A stretch of DNA of 64,000 nt from Mimachlamys varia (lineage: Eukaryota; Mollusca; Bivalvia; Pectinida; Pectinidae), in the NCBI GenBank assembly GCA_947623455.1, contig OX392536.1, positions 33,299,465-33,363,464 of the forward strand, read 5' to 3'. The position numbers and the translations under genes were made by a program. Under the pieces are notes generated by a model. It worked only from the letters and a program-made list of their open reading frames with translations. It had not been told where the DNA came from and ran no database searches. How positions within the stretch are numbered: position 1 is the stretch's first letter; every line of letters starts with the position of its first letter. Positions 1-14,033 of this stretch are shown in pieces.

Positions 1-3000
1 CCTACCTAGCTGTACAGTAGTGTAATGACACAGCTGTAACCTACCTAGCTGTACAGTAGTGTATAGTGACACAGCTGTAACCTACCTAGCAGTATAGTAG
101 TGTACAGTGACACAACTGTAACCTACCTAGCTGTACAGTATTGTAGTGACACAGCTATAACCTACCTAACTGTAACCTACCTAGCTGTATAGTAGTGTAA
201 TGACACAGCTGTAACCTACCTAGCTGTACAGTAGTGTATAGTGACACAGCTGTAACCTACCTAGCTGTATAGTAGTGTTCAGTGACACAGCTGTAACCTA
301 CCTAGCTGTGTAGTAGTGTAAAGACACCACTGTTACCTACCTAGCTGTAGAGTAGTGTACAGTGACACAGCTGTAAACTACCTAGCTGTACAATATTGTA
401 GTGACACAGCTATAACCTACATGTACCTAGCTGTACAGTAGAGAACAGTGACATAGCTGTAACCTACCTAGCTGTATAGTAGTGTAGTGACATAGCTGTA
501 ACCTACCTAGCTGCATAGTAGTGTAGTGACATAGCTGTAACCTATCTAGCTGTACAGTAGTGTACAGTGAAATAGCTGTAATCTACCTAGCTGTACAGTA
601 GTGTACAGTGACACAGCTATAACCTACCTAGCTGTAACCTACCTAGCTGTATAGTAGTGTACAGTGACATAACTGTAACCTACCTAGCTGTACAGTAGTG
701 TACAGTGACACAGATTTAACCTACCTAGCGGTATAGTAGTGTACAGTGACACAGATTTAACCTACATAGCTGTATAGTAGTGTACAGTGACACAGATTTA
801 ACCTACCTAGCGCTATAGTAGTGTACAGTGCCACAGCTATAACCTACTTAGCTGTACAGTAGTGAACAGTGACACAGCTATAACCTACCTAGCGGTATAG
901 TAGTGTACAGTGCCACAGCTGTAACCTACCTAGCTGTACAGTAGTGAACAGTGACATAGCTATAACCTACCTAGCGGTATAGTAGTGTACAGTGCCACAG
1001 CTGTAACCTACCTAGCTGTACAGTAGTGTACAGTGACATAGCTATAACCTACCTAGCTGTATAGTAGTGTACAGTGACATAGCTATAACCTACCTAGTTG
1101 TATAGTAGTGTACAGTGACACAGCTGTAACCTACATAGCTGTATAGTAGTGTACAGTGACACAGCTGTAACCTACATAGCTGTATGGAAGTGTACAGTGA
1201 CACAGATTTAACCTACCTAGCTGTATAGTAGTGTACAGTGACACAGATTTAACCTACATAGCTGTACAGTAGTGTACAGTGACACAGATTTCACCTACAT
1301 AGCGGTATAGTAGTGTACAGTGACATAGCTGTAACCTATCTAGCTGTAGAGTGACATAGCTGTAACCTACCTAGCTGTACAGTAGTGTACAGTGACACAG
1401 CTCTAACCTACCTAGCTGTATAGTAGTGTACAGTGACATAGCTGTAAGCTACTTAGCTGTACAGTAGTGTACAGTGACATAGCTATAACCTACCAAGCTG
1501 TACAGTAGTGTAATGACACAGCTGTAACCTACCTAGCTGTACAGTAGTGTATAGTGACACAGCTGTAACCTACCTAGCTGTATAGTAGTGTTCAGTGACA
1601 CAGCTGTAACCTACCTAGCTGTGTAGTAGTGTAAAGACACCACTGTTACCTACCTAGCTGTAGAGTAGTGTACAGTGACACAGCTGTAAACTACCTAGCT
1701 GTACAATATTGTAGTGACACAGCTATAACCTACATGTACCTAGCTGTACAGTAGAGAACAGTGACATAGCTGTAACCTACCTAGCTGTATAGTAGTGTAG
1801 TGACATAGCTGTAACCTACCTAGCTGCATAGTAGTGTAGTGACATAGCTGTAACCTATCTAGCTGTACAGTAGTGTACAGTGAAATAGCTGTAATCTACC
1901 TAGCTGTAGAGTAGTGTACAGTGACACAGCTATAACCTACCTAGCTGTAACCTACCTAGCTGTATAGTAGTGTACAGTGACATAGCTGTAACCTACCTAG
2001 CTGTACAGTAGTGTACAGTGACACAGATTTAACCTACCTAGCGGTATAGTAGTGTACAGTGACACAGATTTAACCTACATAGCTGTATAGTAGTGTACAG
2101 TGACACAGATTTAACCTACCTAGCGCTATAGTAGTGTACAGTGCCACAGCTATAACCTACCTAGCTGTACAGTAGTGAACAGTGACACAGCTATAACCTA
2201 CCTAGCGGTATAGTAGTGTACAGTGCCACAGCTGTAACCTACCTAGCTGTACAGTAGTGAACAGTGACATAGCTATAACCTACCTAGCGGTATAGTAGTG
2301 TACAGTGCCACAGCTGTAACCTACCTAGCTGTACAGTAGTGTACAGTGACATAGCTATAACCTACCTAGCTGTATAGTAGTGTACAGTGACATAGCTATA
2401 ACCTACCTAGTTGTATAGTAGTGTAGTGACATAGCTGTAACCTACCTAGCTGTACAGTAGTGTACAGTGACATAGCTATAACCTACATAGCTGTATAGTA
2501 GTGTACAGTGACACAGCTGTAACCTACATAGCTGTATAGTAGTGTACAGTGACACAGCTGTAACCTACATAGCTGTATGGTAGTGTACAGTGACACAGAT
2601 TTAACCTACCTAGCTGTATAGTAGTGTACAGTGACACAGATTTAACCTACATAGCTGTACAGTAGTGTACAGTGACACAGATTTCACCTACATAGCGGTA
2701 TAGTAGTGTACAGTGACATAGCTGTAACCTATCTAGCTGTAGAGTGACATAGCTGTAACCTACCTAGCTGTACAGTAGTGTACAGTGACACAGCTCTAAC
2801 CTACCTAGCTGTATAGTAGTGTACAGTGACATAGCTGTAAGCTACTTAGCTGTACAGTAGTGTACAGTGACATAGCTATAACCTACCAAGCTGTACAGTA
2901 GTGTACAGTGACATGGCTATAACCTACCAAGCTGTACAGTAGTGTACAGTGACATAGCTCTAACCTACCTAGCTGTACAGTATTGTAGTGACACAGCTAT

Positions 3001-6000
3001 AATCTACATAGCTGTATAGTAGTGTAGTGACATAGCGGTAACCTACCTAGCTGTATAGTAGTGTACAGTGACATAGCTGTAACCTACATAGCTGTAGAGT
3101 GACCTGGCTGTAACCTACCTAGCTGTATATTAGTGTACAGTGACACCGCTGTAACATACCTAGCTGTATAGTAGTGTTATGACACAGCTGTAACCTACCT
3201 AGCTGTACAGTAGTGTACAGTTACACAGCTCTAACCTACCTATAAGCTGTATAGTAGTGTACAGTGACACCACTGTAACCTACCTAGCTGTATAGTAGTG
3301 TACAGTGACACAGCTGTAACCTATCTAGCTGTATAGTAGTGTAGTGACACAGCTGTAACCTACCTAGCTGTATAGTAGTGTACAGTGACACAGCTGTAAC
3401 CTACATAGCTGTATAGTAGTGTACAGTGACACAGCTGTAACCTACATAGCTGTACAGTATTGTAGTGACACAGCTATAACCTACCTAGCTGTACAGTAGT
3501 GTACAGTGAAATAGCTGTAGCCTACATAGCTGTACAGAAGTGTACAGTGATACAGATGTACCTACCTAGCTGTACAGCAGTGTACAGTGACTCAGCTATA
3601 ACCTACCTAACTGTAACCTACATAGCTGTATACTAGTGTTCAGTGACACAGCTGTAACCTACCTAGCTGTACAGCATTGTAGTGACACAGCTATAACCTA
3701 CATGAACCTAGCTGTACAGTAGTGAACAGTGACACAGCTGTAATCTACCTAGCTGTATAGTAGTGTAGTGACATAGCTGTAACCTACCTAGTTGTATAGT
3801 AGTGTAGTGACATAGCTGTAACCTATCTAGCTGTATAGTAGCTAGTGTACAGTGACACAGCTGTAATCAAGCTGTATAGAAGTGTACGGTGACACAGCTG
3901 TAACCTACATAGCTGTATAGTAGTGTAGTGACATAGCTGTAACCTACCTAGCTGTATAGTAGTGTAGTGACATAGCTGTAACCTATCTAGCTGTATAGTA
4001 GTGTACAGTGACACAGATTTAACCTACCTAGCTGTACAGTAATGAACAGTGACACAGCTCTAACCTACCTAGCTGTATAGTAGTGTAGTGACATAGCTGT
4101 AACCTAGCTAGCTGTACAGTAGTGTTCAGTGACACAGATTTCACCTACATAGCGGTATAGTTATGTACAGTGACATAGCTGTAACCTACCTAGCTGTACA
4201 GTAGTGAACAGTGACACAGCTCTAACCTACCTAGCTGTATATTAGTGTACAGTGACATAGCTGTAACCTACCTAACTGTACAGTAGTGTACAGTGACACA
4301 GCTCTAACCTACCTAGCTGTACAGTATTGTAGTGACATAGCTATAACCTACCTAGCTGTATAGTAGTGCACAATGACATAGCTGTAACCTACCTAGCTGT
4401 AGAGTGACATAGCTGTAACCTACCTAGCTGTACAGTATTGTACAGTGACCTAGCTGTAACCTACCTAGCTGTATATTAGTGTACAGTGACACCGCTGTAA
4501 CCTACCTAGCTGTATAGTAGTGTAATGACACAGCTGTAACCTACCTAGCTGTACAGTATTGTACAGTGACACCGCTGTAACCTACCTAGCTGTATAGTAG
4601 TGTAATGACACAGCTGTAATCTACCTCGCTGTACAGTATTGTACAGTGACACCGCTGTAACCTACCTAGCTGTATAGTAGTGTAATGACACAGCTGTAAC
4701 CTACCTCGCTGTACAGTATTGTACAGTGACACAACTGTAACCTACCTAGCTGTATAGTAGTGTACAGTGACACAGCTGTAACCTACCTAGCTGTATAGTA
4801 GTGTAGTGACATAGCTGTAACCTACCTAGCTGTATAGTAGTGTACAGTTACACAGCTGTAACCTACATAGCTGTACAGTATTGTAGTGACACAGCTATAA
4901 CCTACCTAGCTGTACAGTAGTGTACAGTGAAATAGCTGTAACCTACATAGCTGTACAGTAGTGTACAGTGATACAGATGTACCTACCTAGCTGTACAGTA
5001 GTGTACAATGACTCAGCTATAACCTACCTAACTGTAACCTACATAGCTGTATACTAATGTTCAGTGACACAGCTGTAACCTACCTAGCTGTACAGCATTG
5101 TAGTGACACAGCTATAACCTACATGAACTTAGCTGTACAGTAGTGAACAGTGACACAGCTGTAATCTACCTAGCTGTATAGTAGTGTAGTGACATAGCTG
5201 TAACCTACCTAGCTGTATAGTAGTGTAGTGACATAGTTGTAACCTATCTAGCTGTATAGTAGCTAGTGTACAGTGACACAGCTGTAATCAAGCTGTATAG
5301 AAGTGTACAGTGACACAGCTGTAACCTACATAGCTGTATAGTAGTGTACAGTGACATAGCTGTAACCTACCTAGCTGTATAGTAGTGTAGTGACATAGCT
5401 GTAACCTATCTAGCTGTAAAGTAGCTAGTGTACAGTGACACAGCTGTAATCAAGCTGTATAGAAGTGTACAGTGACACAGCTGTAACCTACATAGCTGTA
5501 CAGTAGTGTACAGTGACATAGCTGTAATCTACCTAGCTGTACAGTAGTGTACAGTGACACAGATTTAACCTACCTAGCTAGCTGTACAGTAGTGTACAGT
5601 GACACAGCTGTAACCTACCTAGCTGTATAGTAGTGTACAGTGACACAGCTCTAACCTACCTAGCTGTATAGTAGTGTAGTGACATAGCTGTAACCTACCT
5701 AGCTGTATAGTAGTGTACAGTGACACAGCTCTAACCTACCTAGCTGTATATTAGTGTACAGTGACATAGCTGTAACCTACCTAACTGTACAGTAGTGTAC
5801 AGTGACATAGCTGTAACCTACCTAGCTGTACAGTAGTGTAGTGACATAGCTATAACCTACCTAGCTGTAAGTAGTGTAGTGACATAGCTGTAACCTACCT
5901 AGCTGTATAGTAGTGTACAATGACATAGTTGTAACCTACCTAGCTGTAGAGTGACATAGCTGTAACCTACCTAGCTGTACAGTATTGTACAGTGACCTAG

Positions 6001-6880
6001 CTGTAACCTACCTAGCTGTATAGTAGTGTACAGTGACACAGCTGTAACCTTCCTAGCTGTATAGTAGTGTACAGTGACACAGCTGTAACCTACATAGCTG
6101 TACAGTATTGTAGTGACACAGCTATAACCTACCTAGCTGTAACCTACCTAGCTGTATAGTAGTGTAGTGACACAGCTGTAACCTACCTAGCTGTATAGTA
6201 GTGTAAAGACACCGCTGTTACCTACCTAGCTGTACAGTAATGTACAGTGACACAGCTGTAACCTACATAGCTGTACAGTATTGTAATGACACAGCTATAA
6301 CCTACCTAGCTGTACAGTAGTGAACAGTGACACAGCTGTAACCTACCTAGCTGTATAGTAGTGTAGTGACACAGCTGTAACCTACCTAGCTGTATAGTAG
6401 TGTAGTGACATAGCTGTAACCTACCTAGCTGTATAGTAGTGTAGTGACATAGCTGTAACCTATCTAGCTGTATAGTAGTGTACAGTGACACAGCTGTAAT
6501 CAAGCTGTACAGTAGTGTACAGTGACACAGCTGTAACCTACATAGCTGTATATATATATATAGTAGTGTACAGTGACACAGCTTTAACCTACCTTGCTGT
6601 ACAGTAGTGTACAGTGACATATAGCTCTAACCTACCTAGCTGTACAGTAGTGTACAGTGAAATAGCTGTAACCTACATAGCTGTACAGTAGTGTACAGTG
6701 ATACAGATGTACCTACCTAGCTGTACAGTAGTGTACAGTGACTCAGCTGTAACCTACCCAGCTGTAGAGTTGTGTACAGTGACTCAGCTGTAACCTACCT
6801 AGCTGTAGAGTAGTGTACAGTGACACAGCTGTAATCAAGCTGTATTAAGTAGTGTACAGTGACACAGCTGTAAGCTACCT
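1..6880 (-). repeat. 41-base minisatellite carrying a splice-donor motif (allantoicase intron 3)
   Basis: About 165-170 tandem, imperfect copies of a unit of roughly 41 bases fill the window from its left edge, with 39-base variants lacking two bases. On the plus strand nearly every copy has ACCTACCTAGCTGTA; on the minus strand this reads TACAGCTAG|GTAGGT, a good 5' splice site. The same motif is the real donor of allantoicase exon 3 at 10504, so the array lies in the following intron and appears to be made of copies of that boundary. Larger blocks are also repeated: about 1.3 kb near 190-1490 recurs at 1500-2880, and a block marked by GATACAGATGTA recurs at 3549, 4970 and 6700. Open frames within it are translated repeat and not genes. 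The array continues beyond the window. Confidence 0.95.
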
Positions 6881-6899
6881 ACAGTTGAGTGTAGACTAA

Positions 6900-7075
6900 A
6901 GGTTACGCAAAGTGCACTCCGAGTGCGCTCCGTTTGGACTTGGAGTGCACTCTGTTTGGACTTGGAGCGCACTCCGTTTGGACTCCAGGTAAACTTGGAG
7001 TGCACTCCGTTTGGACTCCAGGTAAACTTGCAAGAGTGCACTCCAGGTCTACTCCGAGTCTACCTGAAGTCCTAT
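6900..7075 (+). repeat. Left arm subrepeats of the foldback element
   Basis: Four to five copies of a unit of about 18-33 bases built around GAGTGCACTCCGTTTGGACT and CCAGGTAAACTT. The core GGAGTGCACTCC is itself palindromic. The block is matched in reverse complement at 10262-10400. Confidence 0.85.
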
Positions 7076-10000
7076 CAGGCATTTATACCTCTACATATAG
7101 GGGCCACATTCATATTATATATTAAATTGTAGACAGTACAACATATACATGTATCATGTAAATCAATCAATCAATCAAAATTTAATAATACATATTTTTG
7201 TTGCCATAGATGTTTATACTGAAGTGTCGTTAGTTAGTTGTTTAACGAGCAATATAGACTATGCCTGCTGTTTAATCTTTGTATAATTTGTGTAATAAAT
7301 GAGTTGAACTTGATATAAAAACCTTAAAACGTATAATTATATTACTGTATTTGAAACTTTGAATGACAATAACAGATACAAAATAACTGAATAAATGTCG
7401 AGGATTTACAATGCAATGAAGGATTTCGTAACAAGCACAACATATATTTGACTTGTCCTCTGTGGTCTTACATTAATATATATATGAAGTCTAGATCTGT
7501 GTGAAGATTTTAAATGGTGTGTATAGTGATAAATTAAATTATAATAAAATATAATGTTATAAGAAAGTTATATTTTAATTTAAACATTAGACATTCAAGT
7601 ATAATGTGAAGAAAATTTACTGTTTCACATTTGAAAGTTTTCAAACAACAACAACAACTTCGAATTCAAAACACAATAAATAATGAATGGCTTTTGATAA
7701 TTGGATGTTGCCCGTACGCGTCCCCTCCCTATTCAATGTTTTGTCTGTATCAGGTCAGATCAAATTTGAAGATTTGGACAGACTTATACACTTGGCCATC
7801 TAATTAGATAATGACCCCCTCAGGCCTCAACCCCCCTCCTGGTCAAACTTTACCTGTATCAGGTCTGATACAAGGTGTGAAGATCTGGAGAAAATAACCC
7901 TGGGGCCCCTGATTGTTAGTTGGGAACAGGTCAACACCTTATACATGTCTGACCTTTATTTATAGTTGCTGGTACATGCTGCTGACAGTCTAGACCCAGG
8001 GTTCATATTACCTGTATTTTTACCTGGACAAAACTGAGTATAGTCTCTTTCAATATTTCTAAGTCTAATAATTATATATAATTACCTGTTCTTTTATTTT
8101 AAGTTAAACTTAGCATTCAAAAGAAAATACTTTTTACTTTACAAAATGAAAAATGTTTTAATAAACATTGTAAAAGGAATAAATTAGATACGATGAAGCA
8201 TTCCACAGGTGAGTTGTACGTTACCTGAGAATTACAGTTACTTTTCAAAAACAGGCTATCGCCTTGTATCTGTAAATTATATTAGTACCCATTGTTCTCC
8301 CCCTGTACCTGTGTCCTATTTAATTTACTAAAATACAAGGATATATATAATATTGGCTGAGTGGGACATTTTCCAAAACCTCTGACTATGGTGCTGCTGG
8401 TATCTGCAGTTATGCAGCCGTCAGCAAAACCATAATTTATTATAATTATAAGCAGAACTCTGATAATTATAGACTCTGAACACTATATATTGACTAAATT
8501 ATATAATATGGGAAGACACCAGACCTTGTATCTTCTAGAATTTGAAACTTAATACAAATAAACACATACATATACATGCAATAGATAATATAATTAGCTA
8601 TGACAAAAGTAATATTCTAATATATACCACAAACGGTACATGGTTTAATTTTGATTGATCTAAAACTGGTCAACATACATTACATTATGCAATATATCAA
8701 TACTCCGGAATATCAGGTATTATTTGACTTATATGGAACATATTTTATTAGCTTTAACTTAAAGTATGACTGTTCTAATATTTAGAAATGTCAGTTGGCC
8801 ACTATAATTATAACAGATATATATATTGACACACATTAGTTTCATCCCAATTATGACATGGCTTTTCATCAATTTAAAAGTCTATAACTTTATGGTCATG
8901 ATTACCATTGAAAATTTTTACTCATACTTGTATTTGTAACATGTGATGTAATGTGTGACACTATCTTCAGTCAAAAAACTGTTGGTGCTCATGATCAAAT
9001 GCCATACAAGCAAATATAATATACACTGGTCTGAGAAAAGGCTCTCCAATGTCAGCCATGTTATTTTAGTTAAGTTTACTAATATAGCCAGAACCTGATT
9101 TGCGTCTTATATCCTCATACAACTACATATATTACCAAAGTTATATTTGGTTCAATATCTCTATCCATAGAAGAATTAATTAGCAGAAACGAAATTATGA
9201 CAAAGATGGAACGCGGGAGCATAAAATTACTAAATCATGAGAGAATTAAAGGTACATATATATATGGTACCACGGAATTAGATTAGAGCTCTGATATCTA
9301 AGTATGTGATGGTACTTGGAGATAATTAATTAAAGTTACATTTCATATACCGGTATATATAAGTGAAGCTGATTTTATTCTCAATGCATGATACGTACAT
9401 GTAGATATAAAATAAAATGGTCAAAGTCATACTTTAAGATTTGTCATCATTACACGCACTGCAAACCCGGTATACATGCAGTGCCTGTATCAGTACTTGG
9501 CTATCAGGTCACTCATCACCTGGAACAAATATCAGGTGTGACAGACCAGAGTCAGCCATATGCATGGCGGCATTTGCCACTACAGATAATTGACACTTAT
9601 ATTTGGTAGTACACAACCTGCATACTGTAGTGTGGGTACAATCTACCATTAAAAATGTATAATTAGTGTATGGGTTTTAAGCCTAAACATATAAGCTAAA
9701 CTGATTTTAACAGAAGTTGAAGTTAAACCTTTCTTCATTACAATAATTTTTTTCTTTGGTGTAAAAAAAAGCTAACATACATGAAATAACATACTTTTTC
9801 ATTCATTGAAAATTGAATAAGTTTCATCAATACAAGTTTAATTACAATATTTAAATGGATAAATAATAACATATACATGGACACATACACAAAAAACGTT
9901 TTTTGACATTCAGATGCACAATAAAAAATGTTCAATTCATTTTTGTTTCTATACAAATATTATCAATATCATTTTTAAATATTATGCAATTAACTTTCAT

Positions 10001-10261
10001 AAAAACTTGATATTATACTGTCTTTTATACATCTTTATATACATGTAGGTTAATTGGTTCAATGTGTTCACAACACAAGTGTATTATAAAGTTATGTTAT
10101 AATGGTCCAGATCTGTATCCCTTGTACACGAAACAACAAAATTTAATGTAGATTCTAATATCTATCTTTTATCTATTGTAAACAGAACTACATGTCTTAT
10201 ATAGTGTTTTATGTAATTTGAATGTGAACCCCAAGTAGAATTGAATTTCATGTCTTTAAAA
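7076..10261. other. Interior of the foldback element, no gene seen
   Basis: AT-rich sequence without a recognisable protein, RNA gene or splice-bounded exon. I looked for the next allantoicase exon in either strand here and did not find it, which fits an insertion into an intron. The longest open frames are about 70 codons and look random. Confidence 0.6.
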
Positions 10262-10410
10262 ATAGGACTCCAGGTATAGACTCGGAGTGGACCTGGAGTG
10301 CACTCCAAGTTTATATGGAGTCCAAACGGAGTGCACTCCAAGTTTACCTGGAGTCCAAATGGAGTGCACTCCAAGTCCAAACAGAGTGCACTTGGGTGTA
10401 ACCTTTAGTC
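10262..10410 (-). repeat. Right arm subrepeats of the foldback element
   Basis: Inverted counterpart of the block at 6900-7075, with GGAGTGCACTCCAAGTTTA and TGGAGTCCAAACGGAGTG repeated. It ends in the inverted terminal sequence GTAACCTTTAGTCTACA. Confidence 0.85.
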
Positions 10411-10424
10411 TACAATCAAATGTA

Positions 10425-11657
<1,233 letters not shown>

Positions 11658-11764
11658 ATCTACCTGTATAACATCGAAATCAGCAAAATTAAACAATAGT
11701 ATGTTATCATAATACATAATTATTATGTATGTAATTTGTGTGAGTTATCTCCCCTGAAAATACA

Positions 11765-11791
11765 ATATATATATATATATATATATATATA
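11765..11791. repeat. AT microsatellite
   Basis: Uninterrupted alternating AT for about 27 bases. Similar shorter AT runs lie near 12517, 16183, 22198, 23930 and 27917. Confidence 0.95.
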
Positions 11792-12002
11792 CTGGATGAT
11801 AATCAACACTACCAGTATATTATCTAATTCAAAATTTATAAAAATCACTGCATGTCTGCTCATCATCAAATTTCACATGTTAATGCAGCCCTATAGGAGT
11901 ATATCATGCTGTACGTCATGTTCTATCTTTACTTACTCTGTCTTCTAGAATGAATGGGAGCATGTGTACATGTATATAGGTAAAAGATGTGTATTGATTA
12001 GG

Positions 12003-12120
12003 TTGCCGCAATGTGAGCTGTAGCACAGTGGTAGATCTAGCATCAGGCTGGAGAGCCAATTAGAGGCCCTGCAGCATATGTTATGTTGTAGGAGCACTCG
12101 ATCCCTTCAGTAGTTCACCA
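12003..12120 (+). mobile_element. Possible degenerate tRNA-derived SINE
   Basis: TGTAGCACAGTGGTAG resembles an RNA polymerase III A box, and about 80 bases on GAGCACTCGATCCC resembles a worn B box. There is no clear tail or target duplication, so this is tentative. Confidence 0.3.
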
Positions 12121-12933
12121 TGACTGCATTCTTTAAGTGAGTGTTATGAAGCCCATATCACTTCCTTATGAATATGATTTATAATAATGGGTAATTTATT
12201 AATTTTAAATAGCCAAACACGGGAATAATAAATCTCTAATTGTTTTAACTACCTACCTTAATCTCTGTTAATGTTCCTTACATTAAGTCAAGCTTGATGT
12301 ATAGCTACACACCTGCTGGTGTAACCTATAACACCTTGCTAGTAATACAGTGTTTACATTATCACCAACTTCACAGAGGATGTAAATCTACCTGATTCAG
12401 TGTAATTCTACCCGTTTTAATCATAACAGCTAGTTACTATGAAATCTGAATTTCTAAAGTTTAGTAAAACTGTTAACATATTAATTACGAAGTGACAGGG
12501 TGGTGTGTTAAGTATTATATATATATATATAAGTATACTAAGATAAGAATACATGACAGTAAACCCAATCTTTTATAACTTACCACTACGTACGTAATGA
12601 TGGCTACTTTCAAGTAAGTTAAAATACTATTGTGGTTGATCACGTCCTCCTTACAATGCTATAGTGTCTTGGCTTATCTAAAAAATCATATCAGGCACTG
12701 TGGTGACACTTTTTATCATAGGAACAAACTACATGCTTTATCACTATCTTGAATTGTCTGTGTGGCCCACCACAATCAACATTCTGTACAAGCATCGTCA
12801 GCTATCACTTAAAAAATTTTGAAGTATGATCCTCTGATGTTTTTATTAACTTACCAGGGTAACCAGCTGTCTGATCATGTGACCAATTGTTACCAATTTT
12901 CCAACCACTATCTGTATGTACCAGTGTATACCA

Positions 12934-13127
12934 GGCCCCGGTTTCATCAACGTTCCTTAACTTAAGGAAATTCCTTAACTTAAAAAATCTCCATAGGAAA
13001 GCATTACAGAATTTAAGGAGAAAATCCTTAGTTAAGGAGCTTTCCTTAAATTCTGTTATGCTTTCCTATGGAGATGTTTAAGTTAAGGAATTTCCTTAAG
13101 TTAAGGAACATTGATGAAACCGGGGCC
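12934..13127. mobile_element. Near-perfect palindromic MITE
   Basis: A 194-base palindrome. It begins GGCCCCGGTTTCATCAA and ends with the reverse complement, and the arms stay nearly identical to the centre near 13030, with TTCCTTAACTTAAGGAAA repeated in each arm. It could fold into a hairpin along its whole length. No coding capacity. A clear target-site duplication is not visible. Confidence 0.85.
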
Positions 13128-13576
13128 AGATTATTTACAAGTTATATTTTAAGCATAGAGTATTTAGAGAAAATTATTTTCTCTTTCCCACATACACAAC
13201 TTGAATATTAACCCAGAGGCAGACTCAGAGTGTAAAATCCTGGGGTGGATGTTACAGACTATCTCACGTGCTGTAATTTATAACATTCAAGTGAAGTGGT
13301 ACATGTACTTATAATAAAAGTGCCTTTGAAACCAAGTACATTTTAAAAATAGAACACAAGACATCTCCACCACAAATACATGCATACAAACAATTAGAGA
13401 GATATTAGCCATGTGGCATAGGATTACCTGTAGTAGTTAGTTAGCTCCAGCAAAGCTCTTTAGAATTGTATTGATTACATGATTGCCTTCACCTATATAT
13501 CATTAGTAAACCAAATTGTAGTATATCACACTCTATACAACAATTTGCAATACCGCACCACATGACGTTATTGTGA

Positions 13577-13800
13577 CGCCATGTTGGACTACGTAATATC
13601 AAAGCTTTGCACTCTGCCTCAAATAACATGTATAATGGCTATGAATAAATCGTTTAGATGAAACTGATTTAAGTCAGGGTATCATTTCAAGCGCCATGTT
13701 GGACAATGTTACGTCAAAGCTTTGCACTCCGCCTCAGATAACATGTATTATGGCTTTGAATCAATAGCTTTAGATGACATTGGTCTAAATCAGGCTTTTT
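13577..13800 (+). repeat. Tandem duplication of about 115 bases
   Basis: CGCCATGTTGGAC at 13577 and 13692 begins two diverged copies sharing CAAAGCTTTGCACTC and GCCTCA-ATAACATGTAT. Two copies only. Confidence 0.8.
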
Positions 13801-13897
13801 CAGTAAATAAACAAACACGGTAAACGAACCGACTATAAATCCCAAAGAAATAGACACAGCCATATTTAAAAATCATCTTTAATTTAATTTTAGCATC

Positions 13898-14033
13898 AAA
13901 CTGTTCCCAGATGTAGTATACAGTCGATATGAATACAATTTTGATGACAGATAAATATTCATGTCACCCTAACAGGCGATATTCTACATGAATATTTATC
14001 TGTCACCCAAATTACTACATCTGGAAACAGTTA
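13898..14033. repeat. Foldback repeat
   Basis: Arms AAACTGTTCCCAGATGTAGTA and its reverse complement, with inner arms GACAGATAAATATTCATGT and ACATGAATATTTATCTGTC, enclose a short loop. A partial extra arm (TACTACATCTGGTAACTG) follows at about 14046. Confidence 0.8.

Larger units (their letters stand above)
6881..10424. mobile_element. Foldback-type element inserted in the minisatellite
   Basis: A 3.5 kb segment interrupts the array. Its ends are inverted: the left reads ACAGTTGAGTGTAGACTAAA and the right is its reverse complement with a few differences. Each end then runs into a block of tandem subrepeats containing GGAGTGCACTCC, about 170 bases on the left and 150 on the right, in opposite orientations. 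Removing the segment joins ...TAAGCTACCT to AGCTGTATAGTAG..., which restores a normal array unit, so it is an insertion. Long inverted arms built of subrepeats are the hallmark of foldback elements. The interior (7076-10261) is AT-rich with no convincing coding sequence. I see no clear target-site duplication. Confidence 0.7.

Noticed and set aside
1..6880. CRISPR array
   Set aside because: Units are contiguous and diverge gradually, with no constant repeat alternating with unique spacers, and the surroundings are eukaryotic genes.
3823..7041. Open frames of 60-100 codons on the minus strand reading repeated TTIQLDRLQLCH-like peptides
   Set aside because: They are translations of the 41-base minisatellite and show no independent support as genes.
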